From NCBI GenBank assembly GCA_025350105.1, contig JANXYJ010000181.1:1-64000 (forward strand): a stretch of 64,000 nucleotides of DNA. Reading direction: 5' to 3'. This DNA is from Terriglobia bacterium (lineage in GTDB: Bacteria; Acidobacteriota; Terriglobia; Bryobacterales; Bryobacteraceae). The position numbers and the translations under genes are program-made. The notes beneath the pieces were generated by a model. It was not told where the DNA came from. It made no database searches and saw only the letters and a program-made list of their open reading frames with translations. This document shows, in pieces, positions 19,599 to 27,849 of this stretch. Positions within the stretch are counted from its first letter, which is position 1. Each line of letters begins with the position of its first letter.

Positions 19599-21298
19599 TT
19601 GGAAACTATTCTAGCGTTGAACGCCCAGCCCGCTGCGCCCGCCGGTTCCAGTTCCGGCCGTACCGCGTCTCCATCTATACGCCAAATGTGGCGGCCAGCA
19701 TAATGCCGCATCAGTTTTTCGTTCGAAGCCGTGTCCAGCTCCCGCGCCCACAAAATATTTTGTTGTTCCAGCTCCGCGCCATTCACCACAAAATCGATCA
19801 CCGGATTGTGCTCCGGCCCATAGCGCACCAGCACCAAATGCTGGCCGGGTTGCTTCTCCAGTTGCGCCAACAGGCGGTGCCGCGTGGCTCTCAATGCAAC
19901 GATGCCTCCCATTTCGAGCGGCGTTTTTTGCAGAAAATCGCGATACACGACGTCGCGCACAAACAGCAACAGCACGCCCGCCATCGCAACTCTCGCCAGC
20001 ACGCTGCCGGTGGGCTTGCCTTGCGGATTCCACCGGCGGATCGCGTGCAGTCCGCCGATCATCACAATGATGATCAGCCCGGCCCCCGGCGCCGCATAAT
20101 GCGGATAGTTGCCAATCATCGGAAGTAATCCACATAGAAACAGCGCGAACAAAATCGCCGCCCAGCGCAGCCTCCGGTTCCGCACCAGAAAGGGCACGCC
20201 CAACAAGGACAAACTCAACGGCCAATCGGTCCAGAAAAACGCCCATCCCGTACGCAGTTTTTCAACCACCGCTGCCACCGGATGGGCCTGGGTTTTCTGC
20301 GCCAAATCCGGCACCAGTAGCGTCCAGAAGGTTCGATAGCTTTCGTTGCGATACACCGGTACCACGGCTTTGGGTTTCTGAAACAAAAAGTATCCAGACA
20401 CTTCATATTGCTGTTCATGCACCACGTAAGGCATGCGCAGCGCGCTGCCCGTCACCTGGTGATTGTAGTAACCCAGAAACAACACACCCGCCGCCACCAC
20501 CGGCGCAGCCCAGCGCAACCATGCAAGGGATTCACCGCGCCTCATCCATAGCAGCGATAATCCCGCGATCGCAGAAATGCAAAAACCTTCATACGGCCGG
20601 CTGAAAGCCAATAGCGTCACGCCCAGGCCAAACAAAGAACCAACACCGGGTGAGGCTTTTCGAAAAGCCAGACGGGCCCACGCACCCGACACCAGCGCCC
20701 CGCCCACGGCTGCGGCGGACCCTCCCCAATACCCATTCATCCAATACGTACTGGGACCCATCTTCGCCACCGCAATCAGCCAGGCCAGCAGCGCATAGCT
20801 GGGCGGCAGCCACCCATAGAACATCCACAGCAGCGCCGCAAACATCAACCCGCAACTCAGTAACACACCGTAATAAGGATGGCCCAGCTTTTGCCCCACC
20901 GCCAGAAACGCCCCTTGCAGCGGCGGATACTTGCTCGAAAACGTTGGCTGCGCCAGCACATGATATTGCTCAAAATGCGGCCAAAACTGGGGCGTGGGAT
21001 TCGCCAATCGCCCATGCGCAAACGTGTCCGCCTGCAGCAGGTAGGAAAATTCGTCGTGAATGGACGGCTCCGGCCGCGGATAGAACGCCAGATGAATCGC
21101 CACTGGAATTACCGCCGCCAGCAGCAGACTCAGCCTGCGCTTCCGGGCCAATCGCCGCCAGGCCAATTTCAGCTGCTGTAACGGCCCCGGCAGAAACGTC
21201 AGAATCAGCATGATCCCAAACACCAGCGCGAAATTGAATAGGATGGGCTGCATGGGCGCAAACAGTCGCTCCTCTGTCTTTCGGCAAATCCTCCGCAA
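19595..21298 (-). CDS. Multi-pass membrane protein (glycosyltransferase-like topology)
   Basis: 567 aa with many hydrophobic helices and a conserved-looking loop PSIHDEFSYLLQADTFAHGRLANPTPQFWPHFEQYHVL; 4-bp overlap with the next gene. Confidence 0.75.
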   Translation of the reverse strand: MRRICRKTEERLFAPMQPILFNFALVFGIMLILTFLPGPLQQLKLAWRRLARKRRLSLLLAAVIPVAIHLAFYPRPEPSIHDEFSYLLQADTFAHGRLANPTPQFWPHFEQYHVLAQPTFSSKYPPLQGAFLAVGQKLGHPYYGVLLSCGLMFAALLWMFYGWLPPSYALLAWLIAVAKMGPSTYWMNGYWGGSAAAVGGALVSGAWARLAFRKASPGVGSLFGLGVTLLAFSRPYEGFCISAIAGLSLLWMRRGESLAWLRWAAPVVAAGVLFLGYYNHQVTGSALRMPYVVHEQQYEVSGYFLFQKPKAVVPVYRNESYRTFWTLLVPDLAQKTQAHPVAAVVEKLRTGWAFFWTDWPLSLSLLGVPFLVRNRRLRWAAILFALFLCGLLPMIGNYPHYAAPGAGLIIIVMIGGLHAIRRWNPQGKPTGSVLARVAMAGVLLLFVRDVVYRDFLQKTPLEMGGIVALRATRHRLLAQLEKQPGQHLVLVRYGPEHNPVIDFVVNGAELEQQNILWARELDTASNEKLMRHYAGRHIWRIDGDAVRPELEPAGAAGWAFNARIVSK

Positions 21299-21365
21299 GG
21301 GTTTAGATTGGCCTCCCGCGCACAGGCCTTTTTTTCACCCAGCAAAGTTTGGTATCTTCAAAAGC

Positions 21366-21397
21366 CTGAAGCGTTATCTACCTGAAGCGTTATCTAT
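21366..21397. repeat. 16-bp direct repeat CTGAAGCGTTATCTA(C/T) x2 abutting the coxS-like start codon
   Basis: 21366-21381 and 21382-21397; ATG at 21398. Confidence 0.9.
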
Positions 21398-21859
21398 ATG
21401 AAGATCAACCTCACCATCAACGGAAAACCCCACTCCCACGACGTGGAGCCGCGTTTGTTGCTGATTCACTACCTGCGCGAGGTGGTGGGCCTTACCGGTT
21501 CGCACATCGGCTGCGAGACCACATTGTGCGGCGCTTGCACCATTGAGATGAACGGACAAGCCGTGAAAAGCTGCACCGTGTTCGCCGTGCAAGCTGACGG
21601 CGCCAACCTGGTCACCATCGAGGGATTAGCCAGCAACGGCAAGCACCATGCCATGCAGGAGGCCTTTTGGAACCAGCACGGAGCCCAATGCGGCTTCTGC
21701 ACCCCCGGCATGATCATGGCCTCCAAACAAATTCTGGACCGCAACCCCAATCCCACCGACGAAGAGATCCGCCACGGCATTGAAGGCAATTTGTGCCGCT
21801 GCACCGGCTATCAGCATATCGTCAACGCGGTGAGAGCCGCGGCGGAAGCAACCAAGTAA
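21398..21859 (+). CDS. (2Fe-2S)-binding small subunit, CoxS-like
   Basis: [25 protein letters not shown] and [10 protein letters not shown]...[14 protein letters not shown] motifs. Confidence 0.93.
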   Translation: MKINLTINGKPHSHDVEPRLLLIHYLREVVGLTGSHIGCETTLCGACTIEMNGQAVKSCTVFAVQADGANLVTIEGLASNGKHHAMQEAFWNQHGAQCGFCTPGMIMASKQILDRNPNPTDEEIRHGIEGNLCRCTGYQHIVNAVRAAAEATK

Positions 21860-21881
21860 AGCCTCAGCAGGAAAATAGTAT

Positions 21882-24215
21882 ATGGCAACCACCATCACCA
21901 AAACCGAAAAACTGATTGGCAAGCGTATCCGCCGCCGCGAAGACCCGCGCCTGATCACCGGCACTGCTACCTACGTCGACGATATGCAGTTGGCCGGCAT
22001 GCACTACGCCTCCATCGTGCGCAGCCCTCACGCCGCGGCGAAAATTCGCTCGATCGATATCAAAGCAGCTCTAGCCGCGCCCGGCGTCGTTGCGGTCTTC
22101 ACCGGAAAGGATACGGAGCAAGTTGGCCCCGTGCCGTGCGGTGGTTCGCTCCCCGGCCTGCGCGTTCCGCATCATCATATATTGGCCACCGACCGCGTTT
22201 ACTTCGTCGGCCACCCCGTCGCTGTGGTTGTCGCGGCGGATCGCTACGTGGCCCGCGATGCCGCGGACCTGGTCGAAGTTGATTGGGAGGTTCTGCCCGC
22301 CGTTGCCGATCCGGAAAAGGCCCTCGCGCCCGGCGCTCCTCCGGTCCATCCGCAGTGGCCCGATAACACCGCGTTCACTTATCACCAGGAGGGCGGCGAC
22401 ATCGACAAAGCTTTCGCGGAGGCGGACGTCATCGTAAAGCAGCGCATCGTCAGTCAGCGCCTTGTGCCGGTGGCGATGGAGACCCGCGGCGTGATTGCCG
22501 ATTGGCGCGGCGCCGATCGCGCTTTAACTTTGTACACCTCGACGCAAGTCCCCCACTTGGTCCGCACCCTGGTCGCCGGCATGTTGGGCCTGGAAGAAAA
22601 TCGCATGCGCGTGGTGGCGCCGGAGGTGGGCGGCGGCTTCGGCAGCAAGCTGAACATTTACGCCGAAGAAGCGCTGATGGGCTTCGTCGCGATGAAGATC
22701 AACAAGCCCGTGAAGTGGATCGAATCCCGCCGCGAAAATTTCCTGTGCACCATTCACGGCCGCGGCCACGTGGATTATTTCGAAGTCGCCGCGAAAAAAG
22801 ACGGAACGATTTTAGGCATCAAGCTGAAACTGATTCAGGACCTGGGCTCGTATCATCAACTGCTCACGCCCGTCATCCCCACTCTTTCTGTATTGATGAT
22901 GCCCGGCCTGTATCGCACGCAAAACATCCGCGCCGATATTGTCGGCGTGTTCACCAACTGCGTGCCGACGGACGCTTACCGCGGCGCCGGACGTCCGGAG
23001 GCCACCCATGGCATCGAGCGCATGGTGGACATCCTGGCCGACGAACTGAAAATGGACCCGGCGGAAATCCGCTTGAAGAACTTCGTTCAGAAAGAAGAGT
23101 TCCCGTTCCCCACCGCTACCGGCCTGATGTACGATTCCGGCGACTACTCGGCGCCACTTGCGAAAGTGCTGGATCTCGCTGGCTACCAAGAACTCCGCGC
23201 CGAACAGGCCAAAGCCCAGGCCGCTGGCAAGTTGATGGGCGTGGGCCTGTGTACTTACGGCGAAATTTGCGGCATCGGCCCTTCGCCCGCTACTCCCGCC
23301 GGGGGTTGGGAAAGCGCCACCGTGAAGATCGAACCCTCGGGCAAAGTCACGGTGATGACCGGTTCCTGCCATCACGGCCAGGGCGAAGAAACCACTTTCG
23401 CCATGATCGCTGCCGATGAGCTCGGCATCGGGATCGATGACATCTTAGTGGTCCGCGGAGACACCGCAATCGTGCAATACGGCATTGGAACTTTCGGCAG
23501 CCGCGCCACCGCCATTGGCGGCACCGCCCTGTATTTCGCGTTGCAGGAGATGAAGGTGAAAATCAAAAAGTTCGGCGCCATGCTGCTGGAATCCGACGAC
23601 GTCACCTTTGAAGACGGCCGGGTCACCTGCAACAAAACCGGCAATAGCAAACCGCTGGCCGAAATTGCCGGTGCGTCCTATCGAGCCATGAAGCTCCCGC
23701 CCAACACCGAGCCCGGCCTCAACGTCACCTATTTCTGGGAGCCGCCGAATTTCACTTTCGGTTTCGGCGCGCATTTCATCGTTACCGATATTGACCGCGA
23801 CACCGGGCACATCAAGATCCGGCGCTATATTGCGGTTGATGATTGTGGCAACATTTTGAATCCGCTGATTGTCGATGGCCAGGTGCACGGCGGCGTGGCG
23901 CAAGGTCTGGGCCAGGCCCTTTGGGAGCAGGCCGTTTACGATGACAACGGCCAGCTGGTTACCGGCGAATTCATGGATTACGTTATGCCCCGCGCGCACA
24001 TGATGCCGTGGGTGGAAAGCCATCACACCATCACGCCTTCGCCGGTAAATCCACTGGGAGTGAAAGGCGTTGGCGAAGCCGGCACCATCGGCGCATCGCC
24101 CGCGCTAGTCAATTCGGTTGTCGACGCGCTGTCTCACCTCGGCGTCCGCCATATCGACATGCCCCTGACGCCCGAAAAGATCTGGAAGATTCTGCAAACG
24201 GCAGGTAAGAACTAA
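21882..24215 (+). CDS. Molybdopterin-dependent hydroxylase large subunit, form II CoxL-like
   Basis: Xanthine oxidase-family large subunit; active-site loop PTDAYRGAGRPEA (AYRGAGR is the form II signature). Confidence 0.93.
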   Translation: MATTITKTEKLIGKRIRRREDPRLITGTATYVDDMQLAGMHYASIVRSPHAAAKIRSIDIKAALAAPGVVAVFTGKDTEQVGPVPCGGSLPGLRVPHHHILATDRVYFVGHPVAVVVAADRYVARDAADLVEVDWEVLPAVADPEKALAPGAPPVHPQWPDNTAFTYHQEGGDIDKAFAEADVIVKQRIVSQRLVPVAMETRGVIADWRGADRALTLYTSTQVPHLVRTLVAGMLGLEENRMRVVAPEVGGGFGSKLNIYAEEALMGFVAMKINKPVKWIESRRENFLCTIHGRGHVDYFEVAAKKDGTILGIKLKLIQDLGSYHQLLTPVIPTLSVLMMPGLYRTQNIRADIVGVFTNCVPTDAYRGAGRPEATHGIERMVDILADELKMDPAEIRLKNFVQKEEFPFPTATGLMYDSGDYSAPLAKVLDLAGYQELRAEQAKAQAAGKLMGVGLCTYGEICGIGPSPATPAGGWESATVKIEPSGKVTVMTGSCHHGQGEETTFAMIAADELGIGIDDILVVRGDTAIVQYGIGTFGSRATAIGGTALYFALQEMKVKIKKFGAMLLESDDVTFEDGRVTCNKTGNSKPLAEIAGASYRAMKLPPNTEPGLNVTYFWEPPNFTFGFGAHFIVTDIDRDTGHIKIRRYIAVDDCGNILNPLIVDGQVHGGVAQGLGQALWEQAVYDDNGQLVTGEFMDYVMPRAHMMPWVESHHTITPSPVNPLGVKGVGEAGTIGASPALVNSVVDALSHLGVRHIDMPLTPEKIWKILQTAGKN

Positions 24216-24216
24216 C

Positions 24217-25071
24217 ATGATCCCGCAAAGTTTTGCATACACCGCACCCAGCACCATCGACGAAGCTCTGGCGCTGATTGCTTCCGGCGCCAAGCCGCTG
24301 GCCGGCGGCATGAGCCTGATCCCCATGATGAAGCTGCGCCTGGCCGCGCCCGAACATCTGGTCGATCTGGGGCGCATCAAAGACCTGAATTATATTCGGG
24401 AAGGCCAGGGCCAATTGCACATCGGCGCCACCGCGACCCACTACTCAGTTCATAGTTCAGCGCTGGTGTTAGCAAAATGTCCCTTGCTGGCCGAAACCGC
24501 GGGCATGATTGGCGATCCGCAAGTGCGCAACATGGGCACCATCGGAGGCAGCGTCGCGCACGCGGATCCTTCGGCCGACTATCCCGCGGCGCTGCAGGCG
24601 CTTGAAGCCCAAATCGTCATCAAAGGTCCAAAATCGGAACGCGCCGTCAGCGCGCATGACTTCTTTCTCGAAGCTTTTGCGACGGCGCTGGAACCCGGCG
24701 AACTGATCCGCGAAGTGGTCGTGCTGGTGGAAACCCAGGGCACCGGCACAAATTATCAGAAGATGCTGCAACCCGCCAGCGGCTTCGCCATCGTGGGCAT
24801 CGCCGTGCGTTTGCGGAAAGCCGGTGGAAAGATTTCGTTCGCGCGTATCGGCGTGACGGGCCTCTCGAACGTCGGCTACCGCGCCGAAGGAGCAGAAGGG
24901 GCGCTCATGAACTCAGCCGGCACCGCCGCCGATGTGCTGCGCGCCGCATCGCTAGTAGCCCAAGGCATTGACGCCAACTCCGATCTCCACGCCTCGGCGC
25001 ACTATCGCAAACACATGGCGGTGGTCTACGCCGCCCGCGCCATCAACGCGGCGTTGGGGCAAGTGAAGTAA
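24217..25071 (+). CDS. FAD-binding medium subunit, CoxM-like
   Basis: AGGMSLIPMMKLRLAAPEHLVDLGRI; QVRNMGTIGGSVAHADPSADYPAAL. Confidence 0.93.
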   Translation: MIPQSFAYTAPSTIDEALALIASGAKPLAGGMSLIPMMKLRLAAPEHLVDLGRIKDLNYIREGQGQLHIGATATHYSVHSSALVLAKCPLLAETAGMIGDPQVRNMGTIGGSVAHADPSADYPAALQALEAQIVIKGPKSERAVSAHDFFLEAFATALEPGELIREVVVLVETQGTGTNYQKMLQPASGFAIVGIAVRLRKAGGKISFARIGVTGLSNVGYRAEGAEGALMNSAGTAADVLRAASLVAQGIDANSDLHASAHYRKHMAVVYAARAINAALGQVK

Positions 25072-25078
25072 CCGGACG

Positions 25079-25528
25079 ATGAAAATTTCCGGATCCTACA
25101 CCCTCCCGCTTCCGCAACACCGCGTCTACGCCGTCATGCAGGACCCGGCCGTCCTGGCGCAAGCCATCCCCGGTTGCGAGGGCCTGGAAAAAATCGGCGA
25201 AGACGAATACTCGATGAAAATGAAAATGGCTCTCGCCAGCCTGTCGGGAGCCTTCGACGGCAAGGTCCGCATCACCGATCAAGCTCCGCCCAACAGATTT
25301 CGGCTGGTCGTGGAAGGCACCGGCCGCATCGGGTTTATGAAAGGTGAAGGAGTACTGACACTCAGCCCATCCGCCGCCGCCGACAGCACCGATGTCGCCT
25401 ATGAAGGCGACGCCCAAATCGGAGGCACCATCGCCGCGGTAGGCCAACGCCTGATCGACGGCACCGCCAAGATGATGATCAAGAAGTTTTTCGACAATCT
25501 GGCTAAGGTGGCGGAAACCGCTGCATAG
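25079..25528 (+). CDS. CoxG-like SRPBCC carbon monoxide dehydrogenase subunit G family protein
   Basis: MKISGSYTLPLPQHRVYAVMQDPAVLAQAIPGCEGLEKIGEDEY. Confidence 0.92.
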   Translation: MKISGSYTLPLPQHRVYAVMQDPAVLAQAIPGCEGLEKIGEDEYSMKMKMALASLSGAFDGKVRITDQAPPNRFRLVVEGTGRIGFMKGEGVLTLSPSAAADSTDVAYEGDAQIGGTIAAVGQRLIDGTAKMMIKKFFDNLAKVAETAA

Positions 25529-25650
25529 CGCCAAGACTCTGCTCTATTCAATTGTCAAAGAACACGCTTCACCTGGCATTTGCGTCGGCGCGACATTTGT
25601 ACGAGTGTTCCCTCTCCTCTCGCTGTTGATAAATCGTATGATCGAGTGGT

Positions 25651-25687
25651 GAAAACCAGGAGCAACTGGTAGTTGCTCCTGGTTTTC
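25651..25687. terminator. Perfect 17-bp-arm hairpin with GGT loop (possible terminator or rpiA leader structure)
   Basis: GAAAACCAGGAGCAACT-GGT-AGTTGCTCCTGGTTTTC; A/T-rich outer ends on both strands; lies between coxG and rpiA. Confidence 0.7.
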
Positions 25688-25705
25688 TGGTTTGCTCCAG
25701 AAAGC

Positions 25706-26413
25706 ATGAATACCCGCACGCACAACGGCAACCAACTAAAGCAAGCAGCGGCCGAATTCGCCGCTTCGCTCGTCGAAGACGGAATGAAAGTGGGCTTGGG
25801 AACCGGGTCTACGGCGAGCTACGTAGTCGAAGCCCTAGGGAGACGTGTGGCTGCCGGGCTTCGCATCATCGGCGTGCCGACGTCCGAAAAGACGGCAGAG
25901 CAAGCGAAGAGCTTGCGGATTCCTCTCTCCGATTTAGGCACACACCCGCAATTGGATCTCACGATAGACGGCGCCGATGAAGTGCAGCCGGGCTCTTTGA
26001 ATGTCCTGAAAGGTTTAGGCGGAGCGCTCCTGCGAGAGAAGATTGTCGCGGCTGGCAGCGCGCGCCTGATCATCGTTGTGGACGAATCGAAAATCGTGAA
26101 GACGCTGGCGGAAAAGTCGCCGATTCCTGTGGAAGTGGTTCCGTTTGGCTGGCCAGCAACACAAGCAAAATTGCAAGCGCTGGGTTGCACACCGGCGCTC
26201 CGGGTAGGCGCGACCGGCGAAGTATTTGTGACGGACGGGGGCAACTATATTATCGACTGCGCGTTCGGCCCGGTTCATGATCCCGAAAAGTTGGACCGCG
26301 ACTTGAACAACGTGATTGGCTTGGTGGAGCATGGACTGTTCCTGGGTATGGTGACGTCGGTTGTCGTTGCCGGTAGCAACGGGATCGCAACGCTGCTTCC
26401 CGCCGGCGCATAA
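25706..26413 (+). CDS. rpiA: Ribose-5-phosphate isomerase A
   Basis: GLGTGSTASYVVEALG...DGADEVQPGSLNVLKGLGGALLREKIVAAGS...FVTDGGNYIIDCAFGP. Confidence 0.96.
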   Translation: MNTRTHNGNQLKQAAAEFAASLVEDGMKVGLGTGSTASYVVEALGRRVAAGLRIIGVPTSEKTAEQAKSLRIPLSDLGTHPQLDLTIDGADEVQPGSLNVLKGLGGALLREKIVAAGSARLIIVVDESKIVKTLAEKSPIPVEVVPFGWPATQAKLQALGCTPALRVGATGEVFVTDGGNYIIDCAFGPVHDPEKLDRDLNNVIGLVEHGLFLGMVTSVVVAGSNGIATLLPAGA

Positions 26414-26425
26414 ACGCCGTCAGGT

Positions 26426-27235
26426 TCACGGCAATCCCCACTTCACGCGCGTGTAGGCGATGCGAAAACCGTTCCGCTCCGCATTGCGTTGGGAGCCGCT
26501 TCCAGGAGCGGCACCCATCATGGCCAGGTGGCACCCTTGATTGACGGCATAACGGAGACGCGCATCGAGTAACGCCGACTGGGCTCCTTTTTTGCGAGCG
26601 TGCGGAATGGTGGATGCGCCCGCCAGAAGCGCCACGCCGTTGTGGATGCTGATGGAAGCGGCGGCCACAGGAGCGCCATCGATTTCGGCGAGGAACGCCT
26701 GGGTGTTGGTTTTTTGCACGATGGCGGCGCCAAGGTCCAGCAGGAATCCGGTGAGCCCGGGGGTTTCGGCCCAGCCTGCGGCCATGACCTGAGCCCAGAG
26801 CGAACGTTCGTCTTCGCGAATCACGCGCACCGGGATGCGCTGTTGGGTGGCGCTGAACGCATCGTCGCTGAATGCGTCTAGGCTCCGGTACATAACACTG
26901 GTGAGTTCCACGGGACGATAGCCACGTTCGACCAGTGTTGCGAAGAACTCAACGCCCGCGTGGGGACTCACTTCATGGAACACGGGAGCCTGTTTCTGTT
27001 TGAAGAATGCCTCGATCCGATCCAAATCCCGCGCCGTTACTGGCCCGAACATTCCCAGTCCAAATGTTTGGGTGACGGGTGACGACGGCCCGTCGTAGAC
27101 CACGTAGGCACCGGCAACGCGAATCGATGTGGCTCCGACTTCTGGTTGGATGATGGCCCTGGCATGGACAAAGCTTGTGCAACTGGCGCCCTCGGCTTGT
27201 TCTAAACGTGCTGAGAGTTCAAAATCCGCAAACAT
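26426..27235 (-). CDS. GNAT-family N-acetyltransferase
   Basis: C-terminal acetyltransferase fold: LLAGASTIPHARKKGAQSALLDARLRYAVNQGCHLAMMGAAPGSGSQRNAERNGFRIAYTRVKWG. Confidence 0.85.
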   Translation of the reverse strand: MFADFELSARLEQAEGASCTSFVHARAIIQPEVGATSIRVAGAYVVYDGPSSPVTQTFGLGMFGPVTARDLDRIEAFFKQKQAPVFHEVSPHAGVEFFATLVERGYRPVELTSVMYRSLDAFSDDAFSATQQRIPVRVIREDERSLWAQVMAAGWAETPGLTGFLLDLGAAIVQKTNTQAFLAEIDGAPVAAASISIHNGVALLAGASTIPHARKKGAQSALLDARLRYAVNQGCHLAMMGAAPGSGSQRNAERNGFRIAYTRVKWGLP

Positions 27236-27246
27236 GTTTCTCCTTT

Positions 27247-27316
27247 GTAGGTTGAAAGTGAAGTGTAGGTTAAAAGTGAAGTGTAGGTTGAAAGTGAAGT
27301 GTAGGTTGAAAGTGAG
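27247..27316. repeat. 18-bp tandem repeat GTAGGTTGAAAGTGAAGT, about 4 copies
   Basis: Units start at 27247, 27265, 27283 and 27301; 5' leader of the GNAT gene. Confidence 0.92.
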
Positions 27317-27412
27317 GAACGAATAGACACACGAAACCGCACGCGGCAAGTGTCGCAACGGTTGGCGGGGTTAGCGGGCGGCTGAGTGTTTCAAAGGCGC
27401 AGGGTGATTATA

Positions 27413-27793
27413 TCAATGCTGGCTCAGGCTGAGCAGGTTGCCATCGGGATCCTTGAACCAGGCCACCCGCGCGCCGCCTGGGGCATCCCAAATGCCAAAG
27501 GCGTCCTGGGTCATGAACGAATAGCGTTCAAACACAACGCCGGCCTGAGTGAGCACCTGCACCGTGGCGGCCGCATCGGGTACTTGCCAGCCCAGCACGG
27601 TGTAGGGGGCGGGCGAAATCTGTTCCGCAACGGCCACGCGCAAGGGCGTGCCGTGAGCGTCGAACACCAACGCAAAATTATCTTCGGAGATGAACTTCAG
27701 CCCCAGCACATCGCGATAAAATGCTTTGGCCTTGGCCGCATTGGTGGTGGTCACAAAGGCCATCAGTTGGGCGGCGGCAAGCGCGTCTGGCAT
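27413..27793 (-). CDS. VOC (glyoxalase/bleomycin resistance) family protein
   Basis: 126 aa: AKAFYRDVLGLKFISEDNFALVFDAHGTPLRV...DAFGIWDAPGGARVAWFKDPDGNLLSL. Confidence 0.88.
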   Translation of the reverse strand: MPDALAAAQLMAFVTTTNAAKAKAFYRDVLGLKFISEDNFALVFDAHGTPLRVAVAEQISPAPYTVLGWQVPDAAATVQVLTQAGVVFERYSFMTQDAFGIWDAPGGARVAWFKDPDGNLLSLSQH

Positions 27794-27849
27794 GCGGTGA
27801 TTGTAGCAAATTCATCCCGATCTAACCCGCGCTGGTTAAGGCAATGCCA

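Noticed and set aside
25079-25528. Naming the Cox-like cluster as verified CO dehydrogenase (coxSLMG)
   Set aside because: The AYRGAGR form II loop does not prove CO oxidation, so gene symbols were left blank.
27247-27316. Possible CRISPR array
   Set aside because: Units are contiguous 18-bp repeats with no unique spacers and no cas genes nearby; it is a minisatellite.
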